Origin: Saprospiraceae bacterium
Lineage (GTDB): Bacteria > Bacteroidota > Bacteroidia > Chitinophagales > Saprospiraceae
Assembly: GCA_041392805.1 (NCBI GenBank)
Contig: JAWKLJ010000001.1
Coordinates: 2,170,001-2,234,000, forward strand
Length of the DNA: 64,000 nt
Reading direction: 5' to 3'
In this document: piece after piece, positions 43,322 through 51,882 of the stretch
Layout: every line of letters starts with the position of its first letter
Numbering within the stretch: position 1 is the stretch's first letter
The notes under the pieces: generated by a model
Seen by the model: only the letters and a program-made list of their open reading frames with translations
The model's database searches: none
Told to the model about the DNA's origin: nothing
Translations under genes and position numbers: made by a program

Positions 43322-45532
43322 ATGGACCATCCTAACAATAATGGTGAAGGAAAGTGCCCGTTTTCGGCAGCATCCCACAGGCACACAGCAGCCGGAACCC
43401 TGTCAAATGCAAACTGGTGGCCTAACCAGTTAAACCTGAAAATTTTGCATCAAAACCCTCCTCAAGCTAATCCGATGGGCGAGGAATTCAACTACGCAGA
43501 GGAGTTCAAAACGCTAGATCTCGATGCAGTAAAGGAGGATCTATATGCCTTGATGAATGACTCTCAGGAATGGTGGCCGGCTGATTATGGCCATTATGGC
43601 CCTTTCTTTATTCGTATGGCCTGGCACAGCGCGGGTACCTACCGAGTCGGCGACGGCCGCGGCGGTGCCTGCTCAGGTACGCTTCGTTTTGCGCCCCTCA
43701 ACAGCTGGCCTGACAACGGCAACCTTGACAAGGCACGCCGGTTGCTATGGCCAATCAAGCAAAAATATGGCCGGAAAATATCCTGGGCCGACCTTATGAT
43801 CCTCACGGGGAACTGCGCACTGGAGTCAATGGGTTTTGAAACCTTCGGTTTCGCTGGCGGTCGCGAAGATATTTGGGAGCCTGAGGCTGATATTTATTGG
43901 GGACCTGAAACGGAATGGCTGGGCGACGAACGCTACAAAGGTGATCGGGAACTTGCCAATCCACTAGGTGCTGTTCAGATGGGCTTGATTTACGTGAATC
44001 CTGAAGGCCCGAACGGCAACCCTGATCCACTCGCTTCGGCCCGCGACATCCGCGAAACTTTTGGCCGAATGGCGATGAACGACGAAGAGACGGTTGCACT
44101 GATTGCTGGTGGCCATACCTTTGGCAAAACGCATGGTGCTGGCGATGCCGCGCTGGTTGGCGCAGAACCTGAAGGCGCTAGCATTGAAGAGCAGGGCCTG
44201 GGCTGGAAGAACAGCTTTGGCACTGGCAAGGGCGGCGACGCCATCACCAGTGGCTTGGAAGGTGCCTGGACCCCTACGCCTATCAAATGGGACAACAGTT
44301 TCTTCGATACCTTGTTTGGTTATGAATGGGAACTTACGAAAAGTCCTGCCGGCGCACACCAATGGATACCCGCAGGTGGCGCAGCCTCCGATAGCGTACC
44401 CGATGCGCATGACCCGTCGAAAAGACACGCACCGGTCATGTTGACGTCTGACCTGGCGCTGAGAATGGATCCGATTTATGCGCCGATTTCAAAGCGTTTC
44501 CACGAAAATCCAGAGGACTTCGCAGCAGCTTTCGCCAAAGCATGGTTCAAGCTGACCCACCGCGACATGGGGCCCGTCTCCCGCTACCTGGGTAAAGAGG
44601 TTCCTACTGAAACGCTGATTTGGCAAGACCCCGTACCCGCTGTCGATCACAAACTTATTGACGAACAGGATATCGCCGCACTCAAAGCCACCGTTTTGGC
44701 TTCCGGCTTATCTATTTCCCAGTTGGTCTCAACGGCTTGGGCATCAGCTGCTACCTTCCGTGGTTCCGACAAGCGCGGCGGCGCGAATGGCGCCCGCATT
44801 CGCCTGGCCCCACAAAAGGATTGGGCGGTCAACCAACCGGCTCAACTAGCAAGCGTACTCAAAACCTTGGAGGGTATCCAGCAGGCATTCAATAGCGCAC
44901 AGTCCGACGGCAAGAAAGTCTCACTAGCCGACCTGATCGTTTTAGGTGGCTGCGCTGGTGTGGAGGCCGCAGCCAAAAAGGCGGGATATGATATAACCGT
45001 TCTATTCCACCCTGGTCGTACCGATGCCTCCCAAGCGCAAACTGACGTGGATTCTATTGCCTTCCTCGAACCGAAGGCAGATGGCTTCCGCAACTACCTG
45101 ACGCCTGGGCAAGATCGTTCAGCAGAAGAACTGCTATTGGATCGGGCACAACTACTGACACTTTCGGCCCCTGAAATGACCGTCCTTGTTGGCGGCATGC
45201 GGATGCTCAATGCCAACACCAGCGGTACCGCACACGGTGTCTTCACCAACCAGCCAGAGACCCTAAGCAACGATTTCTTTGTCAATCTGCTCGACATGAG
45301 CACGACATGGGAGCCTACGCCAGGATCTTCGGACGCGTTTAAAGGCCGCGACCGGGCGACCGGAGTCGTCAAATGGACCGGCACCCGTGTTGATCTCATC
45401 TTCGGCTCTAACTCCCAGCTACGGGCGATTGCAGAAGTCTATGCTTGCGCTGATTCGAAAGAACGCTTCGTGCGAGACTTCGTGGCCGCCTGGACTAAAG
45501 TGATGAACCTTGACCGCTTCGACCTGGCCTAA
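43322..45532 (+). CDS. katG: Catalase-peroxidase KatG
   Basis: This full-length 736-residue bifunctional haem enzyme destroys H2O2 and oxidises peroxidase substrates. The distal site is in FFIRMAWHSAGTYR: R98, W101 and H102. The proximal haem ligand is H265 in IAGGHTFGKTHGAG. W101, Y224 (GLIYVNPEGP) and M250 (RMAMND) are placed to form the Met-Tyr-Trp crosslink needed for catalase activity. A second, haem-free peroxidase-like domain follows (about 430-736). There is no signal peptide, so it should be cytoplasmic. The gene is visibly more GC-rich than its neighbours, with many GGC/GCC/CGC codons, compatible with horizontal acquisition, which is well documented for katG. It is monocistronic. 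Confidence 0.98.
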   Translation: MDHPNNNGEGKCPFSAASHRHTAAGTLSNANWWPNQLNLKILHQNPPQANPMGEEFNYAEEFKTLDLDAVKEDLYALMNDSQEWWPADYGHYGPFFIRMAWHSAGTYRVGDGRGGACSGTLRFAPLNSWPDNGNLDKARRLLWPIKQKYGRKISWADLMILTGNCALESMGFETFGFAGGREDIWEPEADIYWGPETEWLGDERYKGDRELANPLGAVQMGLIYVNPEGPNGNPDPLASARDIRETFGRMAMNDEETVALIAGGHTFGKTHGAGDAALVGAEPEGASIEEQGLGWKNSFGTGKGGDAITSGLEGAWTPTPIKWDNSFFDTLFGYEWELTKSPAGAHQWIPAGGAASDSVPDAHDPSKRHAPVMLTSDLALRMDPIYAPISKRFHENPEDFAAAFAKAWFKLTHRDMGPVSRYLGKEVPTETLIWQDPVPAVDHKLIDEQDIAALKATVLASGLSISQLVSTAWASAATFRGSDKRGGANGARIRLAPQKDWAVNQPAQLASVLKTLEGIQQAFNSAQSDGKKVSLADLIVLGGCAGVEAAAKKAGYDITVLFHPGRTDASQAQTDVDSIAFLEPKADGFRNYLTPGQDRSAEELLLDRAQLLTLSAPEMTVLVGGMRMLNANTSGTAHGVFTNQPETLSNDFFVNLLDMSTTWEPTPGSSDAFKGRDRATGVVKWTGTRVDLIFGSNSQLRAIAEVYACADSKERFVRDFVAAWTKVMNLDRFDLA

Positions 45533-45563
45533 TGGCTGGTTTGATAAACTAATAAATCGCAAC

Positions 45564-45620
45564 AGCAGACATCAGAAGTTTACTGGAGAGATACCATGCT
45601 AGACTTCTGGTGTTCCTGCT
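45564..45620. repeat. Hairpin repeat family, copy C
   Basis: AGCAGACATCAGAAGT (45564-45579) pairs imperfectly with ACTTCTGGTGTTCCTGCT (45603-45620). The shared unit AGACATCAG-AA-GTTTAC-TGGAGA is at 45567-45589. It lies 32 bp past the katG stop, where it could also serve in 3'-end formation. Confidence 0.75.
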
Positions 45621-45647
45621 CGTAGAAAAAGAGCTCCCCAAACAACC

Positions 45648-45767
45648 TTAAAAGGCCATAATTGGTCCTATAATAAAAGCGCCCAGAAGAATCAAAAGTC
45701 CAATGACAACTAAAATGATAATGGTAAGGTCCCCTATGTTTTTGGGTTTTGACTGTAAGGTTGACAT
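45648..45767 (-). CDS. Predicted 39-residue single-span membrane peptide
   Basis: On the minus strand, the ATG at 45767 opens a 39-codon frame. The sequence begins MSTLQSKPKNIGDLT and continues as one hydrophobic helix (IIILVVIGLLILLGAFIIGP) ending IMAF. A short polar head plus one membrane span is the usual make-up of small stress-related membrane proteins. It lies downstream of the sigma/lipoprotein/PepSY-like genes but beyond their terminator, so it is probably transcribed separately. No family is recognised, and the evidence is composition only. Confidence 0.5.
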   Translation of the reverse strand: MSTLQSKPKNIGDLTIIILVVIGLLILLGAFIIGPIMAF

Positions 45768-45821
45768 AAGATTTAATTGATGGTTTGATTTTATGATCAA
45801 AAATGAATAACCGGACTAAAA

Positions 45822-45849
45822 GAAAGCTGCCGATAAATCGACAGCTTTC
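45822..45849 (-). terminator. Intrinsic terminator of the PepSY-like operon
   Basis: GAAAGCTG (45822-45829) and CAGCTTTC (45842-45849) pair, with an inner CGAT/ATCG extension across one mismatch. On the minus strand the stem is followed by TTTT. It is 90 bp past the stop of the gene at 45940. Confidence 0.7.
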
Positions 45850-45939
45850 CATTCTGCATTAATTATAAAGGATCTCTACTTACTCGAACTATCCAACAAT
45901 TCACCATAGGGATGAAAAAAGTGGTATCCAACAAGATGG

Positions 45940-46536
45940 TTAGTTCACCATTTTCTTTTTATCCAGGTGTTTCATTTTGGCATGATCCATTTTATTCATT
46001 TCCCTTTTTTCCCTGGATTTAAGCAGGTTGCCACTACCATCCAAAACGATGCGCTCCAGGTTACCATCTTTGGTCAGGTTCACAAAATAATGGGCATTTT
46101 GTTTACCATCAATATAGTGGGTAATCAGTGCTTTATCATCAGATACTGCCCAACCAGGAAAGTCACGACCTATGGTTTTTCTTAAAGGAAGCGGTAAAGC
46201 CACCTCTTTTAGTCTTTCAGTCGTATAAATCAAGGAGCCATTTGCATCATAGGTAGCATCTATCTCGCCATTAGAGGTGTGCATTTTAATGACATAGGTA
46301 TCATAATTTTTCCCAGTCACATTTCTTTCTACATCTACAAACCAATGGCCATCGATGATTTCTACTGGTAAGGCTTTTAATTCAAGAATAGAACCTTCAG
46401 GAAAATCGTGTTCTATTGCTGTTAGAAGGTTGGCGGGGATTTCTTCTTTCTTTACTTTGGCATAAAAAAGGGCATCCTGGGCATTGGTTAGGGTAACAAA
46501 AGCACATACCATGACCAAAACGATTAACTTTTTCAT
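45940..46536 (-). CDS. Periplasmic PepSY-like protein
   Basis: This 198-residue protein has a clean signal peptide (MKKLIVLVMVCAFVTLTNAQ). Two similar halves follow: IPANLLTAIEHDFPEGSILELKA... HWFVDVER, and LPLPLRKTIGRDFPGWAVSDDKA... HYFVNLTKDGNLERIVLD. This is the pattern of the PepSY-like beta-lactamase-inhibitor-fold domain (PF11396) found in many Bacteroidota exported proteins. The C-terminus is basic and Met/His-rich (KMDHAKMKHLDKKKM), perhaps metal-binding. It is 28 bp downstream of the lipoprotein gene 46565-47239 in the same operon and is followed by an intrinsic terminator. The role is unknown. Confidence 0.8.
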   Translation of the reverse strand: MKKLIVLVMVCAFVTLTNAQDALFYAKVKKEEIPANLLTAIEHDFPEGSILELKALPVEIIDGHWFVDVERNVTGKNYDTYVIKMHTSNGEIDATYDANGSLIYTTERLKEVALPLPLRKTIGRDFPGWAVSDDKALITHYIDGKQNAHYFVNLTKDGNLERIVLDGSGNLLKSREKREMNKMDHAKMKHLDKKKMVN

Positions 46537-46564
46537 AGTTAAAATGATTTAATTTTTAAAAAAA

Positions 46565-47239
46565 CTATTTCTGTGCTAGTCGGTGAGACTGAAGAAACTG
46601 TTCCAGACTAGCTCTGTCTTTTCGAATCTGCTCTTCGCTGACGGGTTTTCCTTCATCCATTGTCTCTAATAATTCATTGCTTCTTTTGACAAGCAATTTG
46701 GCTTCCTCCTTCACATTTGCAGACAAATAGGGTACGGTATTTTCCACAGCTTGAATAGCGGCCTTGAAGTGAGGATAATAACTGCTTGGCTCTGGAATCT
46801 TCCTTAAATACTCATCAAAATCTACAATGTAATCTTGAACGACGGCCACCTGAGCAGCGGCGAAAGCCTCCATCAAATCGTCTATTTTTTTCGTTTCTCC
46901 CTTATTTACTTTCACGGCAAGCTGTTCCAATTTCAGAATGATACTGTTCAGGTGTTGGCGGTCTTCCCCTTTTTCGAATTTACCTTCGTTGGCCAATGCA
47001 TCTGCTCCCGCTTTAATGTGGGTAGCCGTTGTTGCCATATCGCCTTTTTCAAAGCTGGCGATGGCTTCATTGAAGTGCATGACAGAGGGGTTAGCGGTCT
47101 TTACCCTGGTTTCCGGAAAGACATCTCCTTTTTGTTTGGCAACATCTTTTCCAAAAAGGGTTTCCTGATTAGGCTTTTCATGTTGTTCACAGGAATAGAT
47201 GCTCATTACTGCTATAAATGCGAATACTAGCTTTTTCAT
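46565..47239 (-). CDS. Helical lipoprotein of unknown function
   Basis: The protein has 224 residues and a lipoprotein signal (MKKLVFAFIAVMSIYSCEQ, Cys at 17). The mature part is almost entirely amphipathic helix in a four-helix-bundle-like layout (VMHFNEAIASFEKGDMATTATHIKAGADALANEGK, HLNSIILKLEQLAVKVNKGE, HFKAAIQAVENTVPYL). No recognised motif is present. It is the first gene of the pair with the PepSY-like protein. The ECF sigma factor gene lies about 290 bp upstream on the same strand, and the arrangement suggests an envelope-stress response. Confidence 0.75.
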   Translation of the reverse strand: MKKLVFAFIAVMSIYSCEQHEKPNQETLFGKDVAKQKGDVFPETRVKTANPSVMHFNEAIASFEKGDMATTATHIKAGADALANEGKFEKGEDRQHLNSIILKLEQLAVKVNKGETKKIDDLMEAFAAAQVAVVQDYIVDFDEYLRKIPEPSSYYPHFKAAIQAVENTVPYLSANVKEEAKLLVKRSNELLETMDEGKPVSEEQIRKDRASLEQFLQSHRLAQK

Positions 47240-47531
47240 TTTAATTCATTTCTTGCATTGTGAAAAAATTAGAACTAATAATTTGATTCAGCATTGAAGA
47301 AAAGACAAGAGGATTTTGAAAGGTCACATGGTTGGGAAAGAAAAATTTAGAGCTTGTCTATTCAAATCACCCATAAAAAGAGGTTCAATTCTTAATAGAG
47401 AAAAATTGGCCCTTCATTTAGCACTGGAAACTTTCGATTAAAATACAAAGAAAGGTATCGGTTGCAGCTCGGAAAGCGATAAGTCTAGTCGGTGGGGCTT
47501 TCTAAACGGCTTTCTTGAAACTAAGTAAAAC
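47240..47531. other. Gap upstream of lipoprotein operon
   Basis: This AT-rich stretch of 292 bp probably contains the promoter of the lipoprotein/PepSY-like operon. No gene, terminator or strong repeat is visible. Confidence 0.4.
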
Positions 47532-48098
47532 CTATGCTCTCCCGTAGGCAATATTGGCCTGCTCACGCGCCCTTGCCAACCTCATCTTCACTGCACTTTT
47601 GGAAAGGTGGTAACGTTCCATTAAGGCCTCAATGGATTCACCATCATAATATTTAGCTTTCAATAAAGTTTGGGTCTCTGCGGGCAAGGCCGCAAGTGCA
47701 GCCATCATGTTTTTTGTTTGAGCCTCTTTTTCTTCATAATCTTGCCAGTCTGTAGCTGTTGTAGATGCTGATACATAGAAAATATTATCGATTGAGTAAG
47801 TAGCCGTTCGCTGTTTTCGGATACAAGCATTGATAGATTTATGGCAGGCTATTCGGAACAGCCAGGCCCTGAAGGTAATGGCTTCGCGCAGGGTGTCCAA
47901 TTTCTCAAAAGCCTGGACGAAAACCTCGCTACTCACATCCAGCGCATCTTCTCTATGGCCCATGATTTTATAGCAATACAGGAAAACTTTCTTTGAATAT
48001 CGACGATATAAGACATCAAAAAATTCAGGACGTCTTTCTTTTTGGTACCTGAGCACCAATTGTCCGTCAGACAGTTGGGAAAGAAGATTAGCTAACAT
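47532..48098 (-). CDS. ECF RNA polymerase sigma factor (second)
   Basis: The start is set at the Met at 48098 (MLANLLSQLSDGQLVLRYQK); the frame opens 19 codons earlier with a hydrophobic stretch unlikely to belong to a sigma factor. Of its 188 residues, region 2 covers about 12-80 (FFDVLYRRYSKKVFLYCYKIMGHREDALDVSSEVFVQAFEKL, then FRAWLFRIACHKSINACIRKQ). Region 4 covers about 125-185 (LPAETQTLLKAKYYDGESIEALMERYHLSKSAVKMRLARAREQ). No anti-sigma gene adjoins it; the nearby lipoprotein and PepSY-like genes may be targets. Confidence 0.92.
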   Translation of the reverse strand: MLANLLSQLSDGQLVLRYQKERRPEFFDVLYRRYSKKVFLYCYKIMGHREDALDVSSEVFVQAFEKLDTLREAITFRAWLFRIACHKSINACIRKQRTATYSIDNIFYVSASTTATDWQDYEEKEAQTKNMMAALAALPAETQTLLKAKYYDGESIEALMERYHLSKSAVKMRLARAREQANIAYGRA

Positions 48099-48449
48099 GT
48101 TTTGATGTTTTAACCTTTGAATAATGATGAATAACAGGTTCAAAATTAGGGTCAAAACCTACCTTTGAGGGGATTATTCGGTGAGTCCGGAAAATTCGTC
48201 GGTGAATTCCCCAATAGCTTGGTTGATTAGCCTCCTTACCCGAAAAGCTTAAACAAAAAAGAGGAAATTGAGAGGGCTTTCTGAAAGAAATTTATTTATC
48301 TTTTAGCCGAGCGAGATATTGAAACAGATGAATGTGATTTGAAGGTAAACAACCAATACCCTATACCTATTGATAGTGACTTTTGACTTATTCTTTGTCT
48401 ATTAACTTGTAAGTCATGCCATTTACTAAACTTTATATAGTTTAAAAAC
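48099..48449. other. Divergent gap between sigma factor and histidine kinase
   Basis: This 351-bp gap should carry promoters for both flanking genes. At 48303-48316 it contains TTAGCCGAGCGAGA, identical to the outer end of hairpin-repeat copy D, but without the rest of the element. Nothing else stands out. Confidence 0.45.
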
Positions 48450-51074
48450 ATGCAAAAACCCAGCTTTTTAAACCTTGAACGTAAAGACTGGCAAATAACG
48501 ATTACCCTTTTAATAGCCATGCTATTAGTGATTATGGCGCATTATTTTGCTGGTAATGTCCTGGATGAACACCAGCATTCTTCAGCGATCATTACTGCAT
48601 CCTTTGAAGGCAATAACCTGCTCAATAACCTTGATCACCACTTGGTGGAGTTGGAAAGTGAAGTGCGGAATTTCGTGATTTTAGCAGATGAAAAATATGC
48701 CGTAACGACCGAAGAAGTCATCAAAAAAACAAGGGCCGACATCGTTGCTGTACGAAACCATTTTGCCAATACTGTACAACCAATCCAGCTGGAAAGGCTC
48801 GAAGAACTGGTTAGCGAAAAAATCCGTTTCAGCAAAAACGTAATAGATAATTTCCGAGCGGATGGGCCTATTGCTACCACCAAAATGTTTGGCTCACAAG
48901 ACGGCTTTATGCTTCGGGAAAACATCATAGCCATCACCGACTCCCTCCGGAACAGCCATCGGGAACATATAGTCGCCTACCTCAATCAAAAATCCAATGC
49001 TTCTGATTGGCTACGAAGGCTCAGTAGCGCAAGTGTACTCATTGTTCTTTTGATTACAATGGTATCCATTTTTTACCTGGCAAAAACGGCACAACGACGC
49101 AATCAGGCAGAGCAGGGAAAAGCCCAAAAACAACAAGAATTGACGCAAAGCCTTACCTTTATCAAGGACCTCTACGAAAACGCACCCATTGGCTTCCACT
49201 CCTTCAATAGCGAGGGTGTTATTATTGAAATGAACGAAACGGAACTCGAATGGCTCGGTTATGAAAGGGAAGCGGTAGTGGGAAAAATGAAACTATCCGA
49301 TATTACGGCAATGACTGCTGCAAATTATGAAGCGTTTATAGCTCAATTAACCAAAACTGGTAAACTAGATAACATTGAGGGACAATTGATTCGCAAAGAC
49401 GGTTCTCTGATGCCATGTATATCCAATAGCAGGGTAGTATATGATGAGCAAGGAAAAATGCAATATACCCGTATCGCTTTGATGGATTTTACCGAGCAAA
49501 AAAAGTTGCAGGATGAGCTTAAAATAGCAAGGGAAATTGCCGAGCAATCTGGCGTACTCAAAGAGCAGTTCGTCGCCAATATGAGTCACGAAATACGGAC
49601 CCCACTCAACGCCATCCTTGGCTTTTCCAGCTTGCTGCAGCGTACCGACCTGAAGGAAAACCAAAAGGAATTTGCCCAAAGCATTCAAACTAGCAGTGAA
49701 AACCTCTTAACCATCATTAATGACGTCCTCGACTTTTCAAAAATAGCAGCGGGGGTTATCCGGATGGAGCGAATCCCGTTTTCCTTGTCCTCTTTGCTCC
49801 ACTCTGTGGAAAATATGTTCCGCTATAGAGCTGATGAAAAACAATTGCAATTCGAGATGGAAGTCGATGAAAACCTTCCGGAAGCGGTCCAGGGTGACCC
49901 CACCCGCCTGACGCAAATTTTGGTAAACTTACTCAGCAACGCCTTGAAATTCACCAATAGCGGTAGCGTCAAACTGCTGGCTAGTCAAGTAAAACAGGAA
50001 AATGGACACGCCACTGTGCGCTTCACCGTGAGTGATACGGGTATCGGCATCCCTCTCGACAAACAGGCCTTCATCTTTGAGCGCTTCGGGCAAGCCTCCA
50101 CCGACACGACTCGCCGATTTGGCGGCGCAGGCTTGGGACTTACCATCTCCAAGCAACTCGTCGAATTGCAAGGCGGCCAAATCTGGGTGGAGAGCGAGGA
50201 GGGAAACGGCGCAGCCTTTATGGTAGAGATCCCTTACGATATCGCTGAAACCGTAATAGGCAATGGCAAGTCACCATCAAGTCGTTTCAAAAATCAGCAA
50301 GGAAGTATTCTTATCGTAGAAGATAACATGATGAATAGTCGCATTGTTGGTCTGTTATTGGACGACTGGGGTTTTGGGTACGACCATGCTGAGAACGGCA
50401 AAATAGCCCTCGAAAAACTCAGCCACCACGTCTACGATCTCATCCTTATGGATATTCAGATGCCTGTCATGGATGGATACACGACTTCCCAGTACATCCG
50501 CCAGCAGCTGCACCTCAAAGTACCTATCATCGCCACCACGGCCCACGCCTTCGCCGGGGAACGGGAAAAATGCATCAGCTACGGCATGAACGACTACATC
50601 TCCAAGCCCATCAAAGAAGAAGAGTTAATAGCCCTTATCAGTCGCTATGTGCGAAGGAAAAAACAAAATAAATCAATGCACATGGGCTCCCCAGCCTCTG
50701 CAAAAGCCGCTGCTGGCTTTGACCGCCAATACATCTTCGACATCTCAAAAGGCAAGCCGGAAGTACTTAGGGAAATGGTGGACTTGTTCATCAGCCAGTC
50801 TACCAAAGAGGTAGCACAAATGGAAAAGGCTCTTCAATCCAACAATTTCGGGGAAGCCGCCGCCGCCGCCCATAGCATGAAGAGCACGGCGGCCTATATG
50901 GGCTTCGCCGAAACCTTTGACGAACTTTTGTCCACATTTGAACAAGAGGCAAAAGGCCAGACACCCAACCCTGCCGTAGTGCAACGTCTTTTTGCAACCA
51001 TTAAAACAAACCTAGGAACAGTCAAGCAGTTCCTGGAAACGAGCTTTTTTGAGGAGTGGGCTTCAAGAGCGTAA
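48450..51074 (+). CDS. Hybrid sensor histidine kinase (CHASE3-like/PAS/HisKA/HATPase/REC/HPt)
   Basis: This 874-residue membrane kinase has two membrane spans (about 15-33 and 190-212) enclosing a helical CHASE3-like periplasmic sensor (LLNNLDHHLVELESEVRNFVI). A PAS domain (about 240-350; FNSEGVIIEMNETELEWLGYERE) precedes HisKA with the phospho-acceptor His in FVANMSHEIRTPLN. The HATPase domain has LVNLLSNALKFT (N box), DTGIGIP (G1) and FGGAGLGLTISK (G2). A receiver follows (about 625-740; ILMDIQMPVMDGY), then a C-terminal HPt domain with AAAAHSMKSTAAYMG. All phosphorelay modules are thus on one chain. It is convergent with a LytTR response regulator 28 bp away, a plausible partner despite opposite strands. 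The signal is unknown. Confidence 0.93.
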   Translation: MQKPSFLNLERKDWQITITLLIAMLLVIMAHYFAGNVLDEHQHSSAIITASFEGNNLLNNLDHHLVELESEVRNFVILADEKYAVTTEEVIKKTRADIVAVRNHFANTVQPIQLERLEELVSEKIRFSKNVIDNFRADGPIATTKMFGSQDGFMLRENIIAITDSLRNSHREHIVAYLNQKSNASDWLRRLSSASVLIVLLITMVSIFYLAKTAQRRNQAEQGKAQKQQELTQSLTFIKDLYENAPIGFHSFNSEGVIIEMNETELEWLGYEREAVVGKMKLSDITAMTAANYEAFIAQLTKTGKLDNIEGQLIRKDGSLMPCISNSRVVYDEQGKMQYTRIALMDFTEQKKLQDELKIAREIAEQSGVLKEQFVANMSHEIRTPLNAILGFSSLLQRTDLKENQKEFAQSIQTSSENLLTIINDVLDFSKIAAGVIRMERIPFSLSSLLHSVENMFRYRADEKQLQFEMEVDENLPEAVQGDPTRLTQILVNLLSNALKFTNSGSVKLLASQVKQENGHATVRFTVSDTGIGIPLDKQAFIFERFGQASTDTTRRFGGAGLGLTISKQLVELQGGQIWVESEEGNGAAFMVEIPYDIAETVIGNGKSPSSRFKNQQGSILIVEDNMMNSRIVGLLLDDWGFGYDHAENGKIALEKLSHHVYDLILMDIQMPVMDGYTTSQYIRQQLHLKVPIIATTAHAFAGEREKCISYGMNDYISKPIKEEELIALISRYVRRKKQNKSMHMGSPASAKAAAGFDRQYIFDISKGKPEVLREMVDLFISQSTKEVAQMEKALQSNNFGEAAAAAHSMKSTAAYMGFAETFDELLSTFEQEAKGQTPNPAVVQRLFATIKTNLGTVKQFLETSFFEEWASRA

Positions 51075-51102
51075 GGCCTTATCTGTCGGCCAACGCCCAG
51101 CC

Positions 51103-51786
51103 CTAAAATCCATTCAACTTTTCCAACAAAAGCCCCTTATAACCTTCGCTAACAGGAAATACCGCCTTTTCTATGGTTACCGTGTTATCGGCAAAACTAT
51201 CGATTTTATCGAGGGCAACAATATGGGAACGGTGAATCCGAATAAAACGCTCAACTGGCAATTTCTCCCAAATGCTTTTTAAGGTAGCATGAACGGTGTG
51301 TTTCTTTTTCGGTGTAGCTATTCGGATGTAATCGCCCATCGCTTCTATATAAAGAATTTGATCAAGGTCAACGCGGGTAAGTATATTATCGATCCGGACA
51401 AAAATAAAAGTATTTTCTTCTTTTCTATCGGCATGCAAAAAATCCTTGGCCTTATTCACTGCTTTGAGGAATCGGGCCAGTTTTATGGGCTTGACGATAT
51501 AATCAATGACATCAAGGTTAAAAGCGTCTACGGCATAATCGGATTTGGATGTAACCAAAATTACCAGCGGTTTATCCGTTAAACTTTCCAGCATTTCCAG
51601 GCCGGTCATTTGAGGCATTTCGACATCCAAAAACAGAAGGTCAATCTTTTGGGTCTGCAAAAAGTTAATGGCCTGTATAGCATTTTCACACTCTTTGGCT
51701 AAGGTCAGAAAGTCCACTTCCTCTACAAAGCTGCGAATGGCTAGTCTGGCCATGGGATTGTCATCAATAATGAGGCATTGGATCAT
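51103..51786 (-). CDS. LytTR-family response regulator
   Basis: The protein has 227 residues. The receiver domain (1-118) has the acidic pocket in CLIIDDNP, phospho-acceptor D54 in LLFLDVEMPQM, the conserved T/S in ILVTSKSDYAVDAF and the Lys in YIVKPIKLARF. The LytTR DNA-binding domain (about 125-225) has ILTRVDLDQILYIEAMGDYIRIAT, VHATLKSIWEKLP and FIRIHRSHIVALDKID. It binds DNA as a beta-rich domain and regulates unknown targets. Such proteins usually pair with LytS-type kinases, but the nearest kinase here is the hybrid one on the opposite strand, ending 28 bp away. Confidence 0.94.
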   Translation of the reverse strand: MIQCLIIDDNPMARLAIRSFVEEVDFLTLAKECENAIQAINFLQTQKIDLLFLDVEMPQMTGLEMLESLTDKPLVILVTSKSDYAVDAFNLDVIDYIVKPIKLARFLKAVNKAKDFLHADRKEENTFIFVRIDNILTRVDLDQILYIEAMGDYIRIATPKKKHTVHATLKSIWEKLPVERFIRIHRSHIVALDKIDSFADNTVTIEKAVFPVSEGYKGLLLEKLNGF

Positions 51787-51882
51787 ATGCCAGGGCTTTT
51801 TGATTTCAAATATAGTGCCTTTGATAGGAATATTTAAACAAAGAACCTGATTACACTGCGTACTATTGCGTGGCCAATTATT

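Noticed and set aside
43964..44428. 154-codon antisense frame within katG
   Set aside because: Long antisense frames are expected in GC-richer genes; the sense strand is an unmistakable KatG.
45580..45852. 90-codon minus-strand frame after katG
   Set aside because: It is low in protein character, overlaps hairpin repeat C and the terminator, and the 39-codon membrane peptide in another frame is more convincing.
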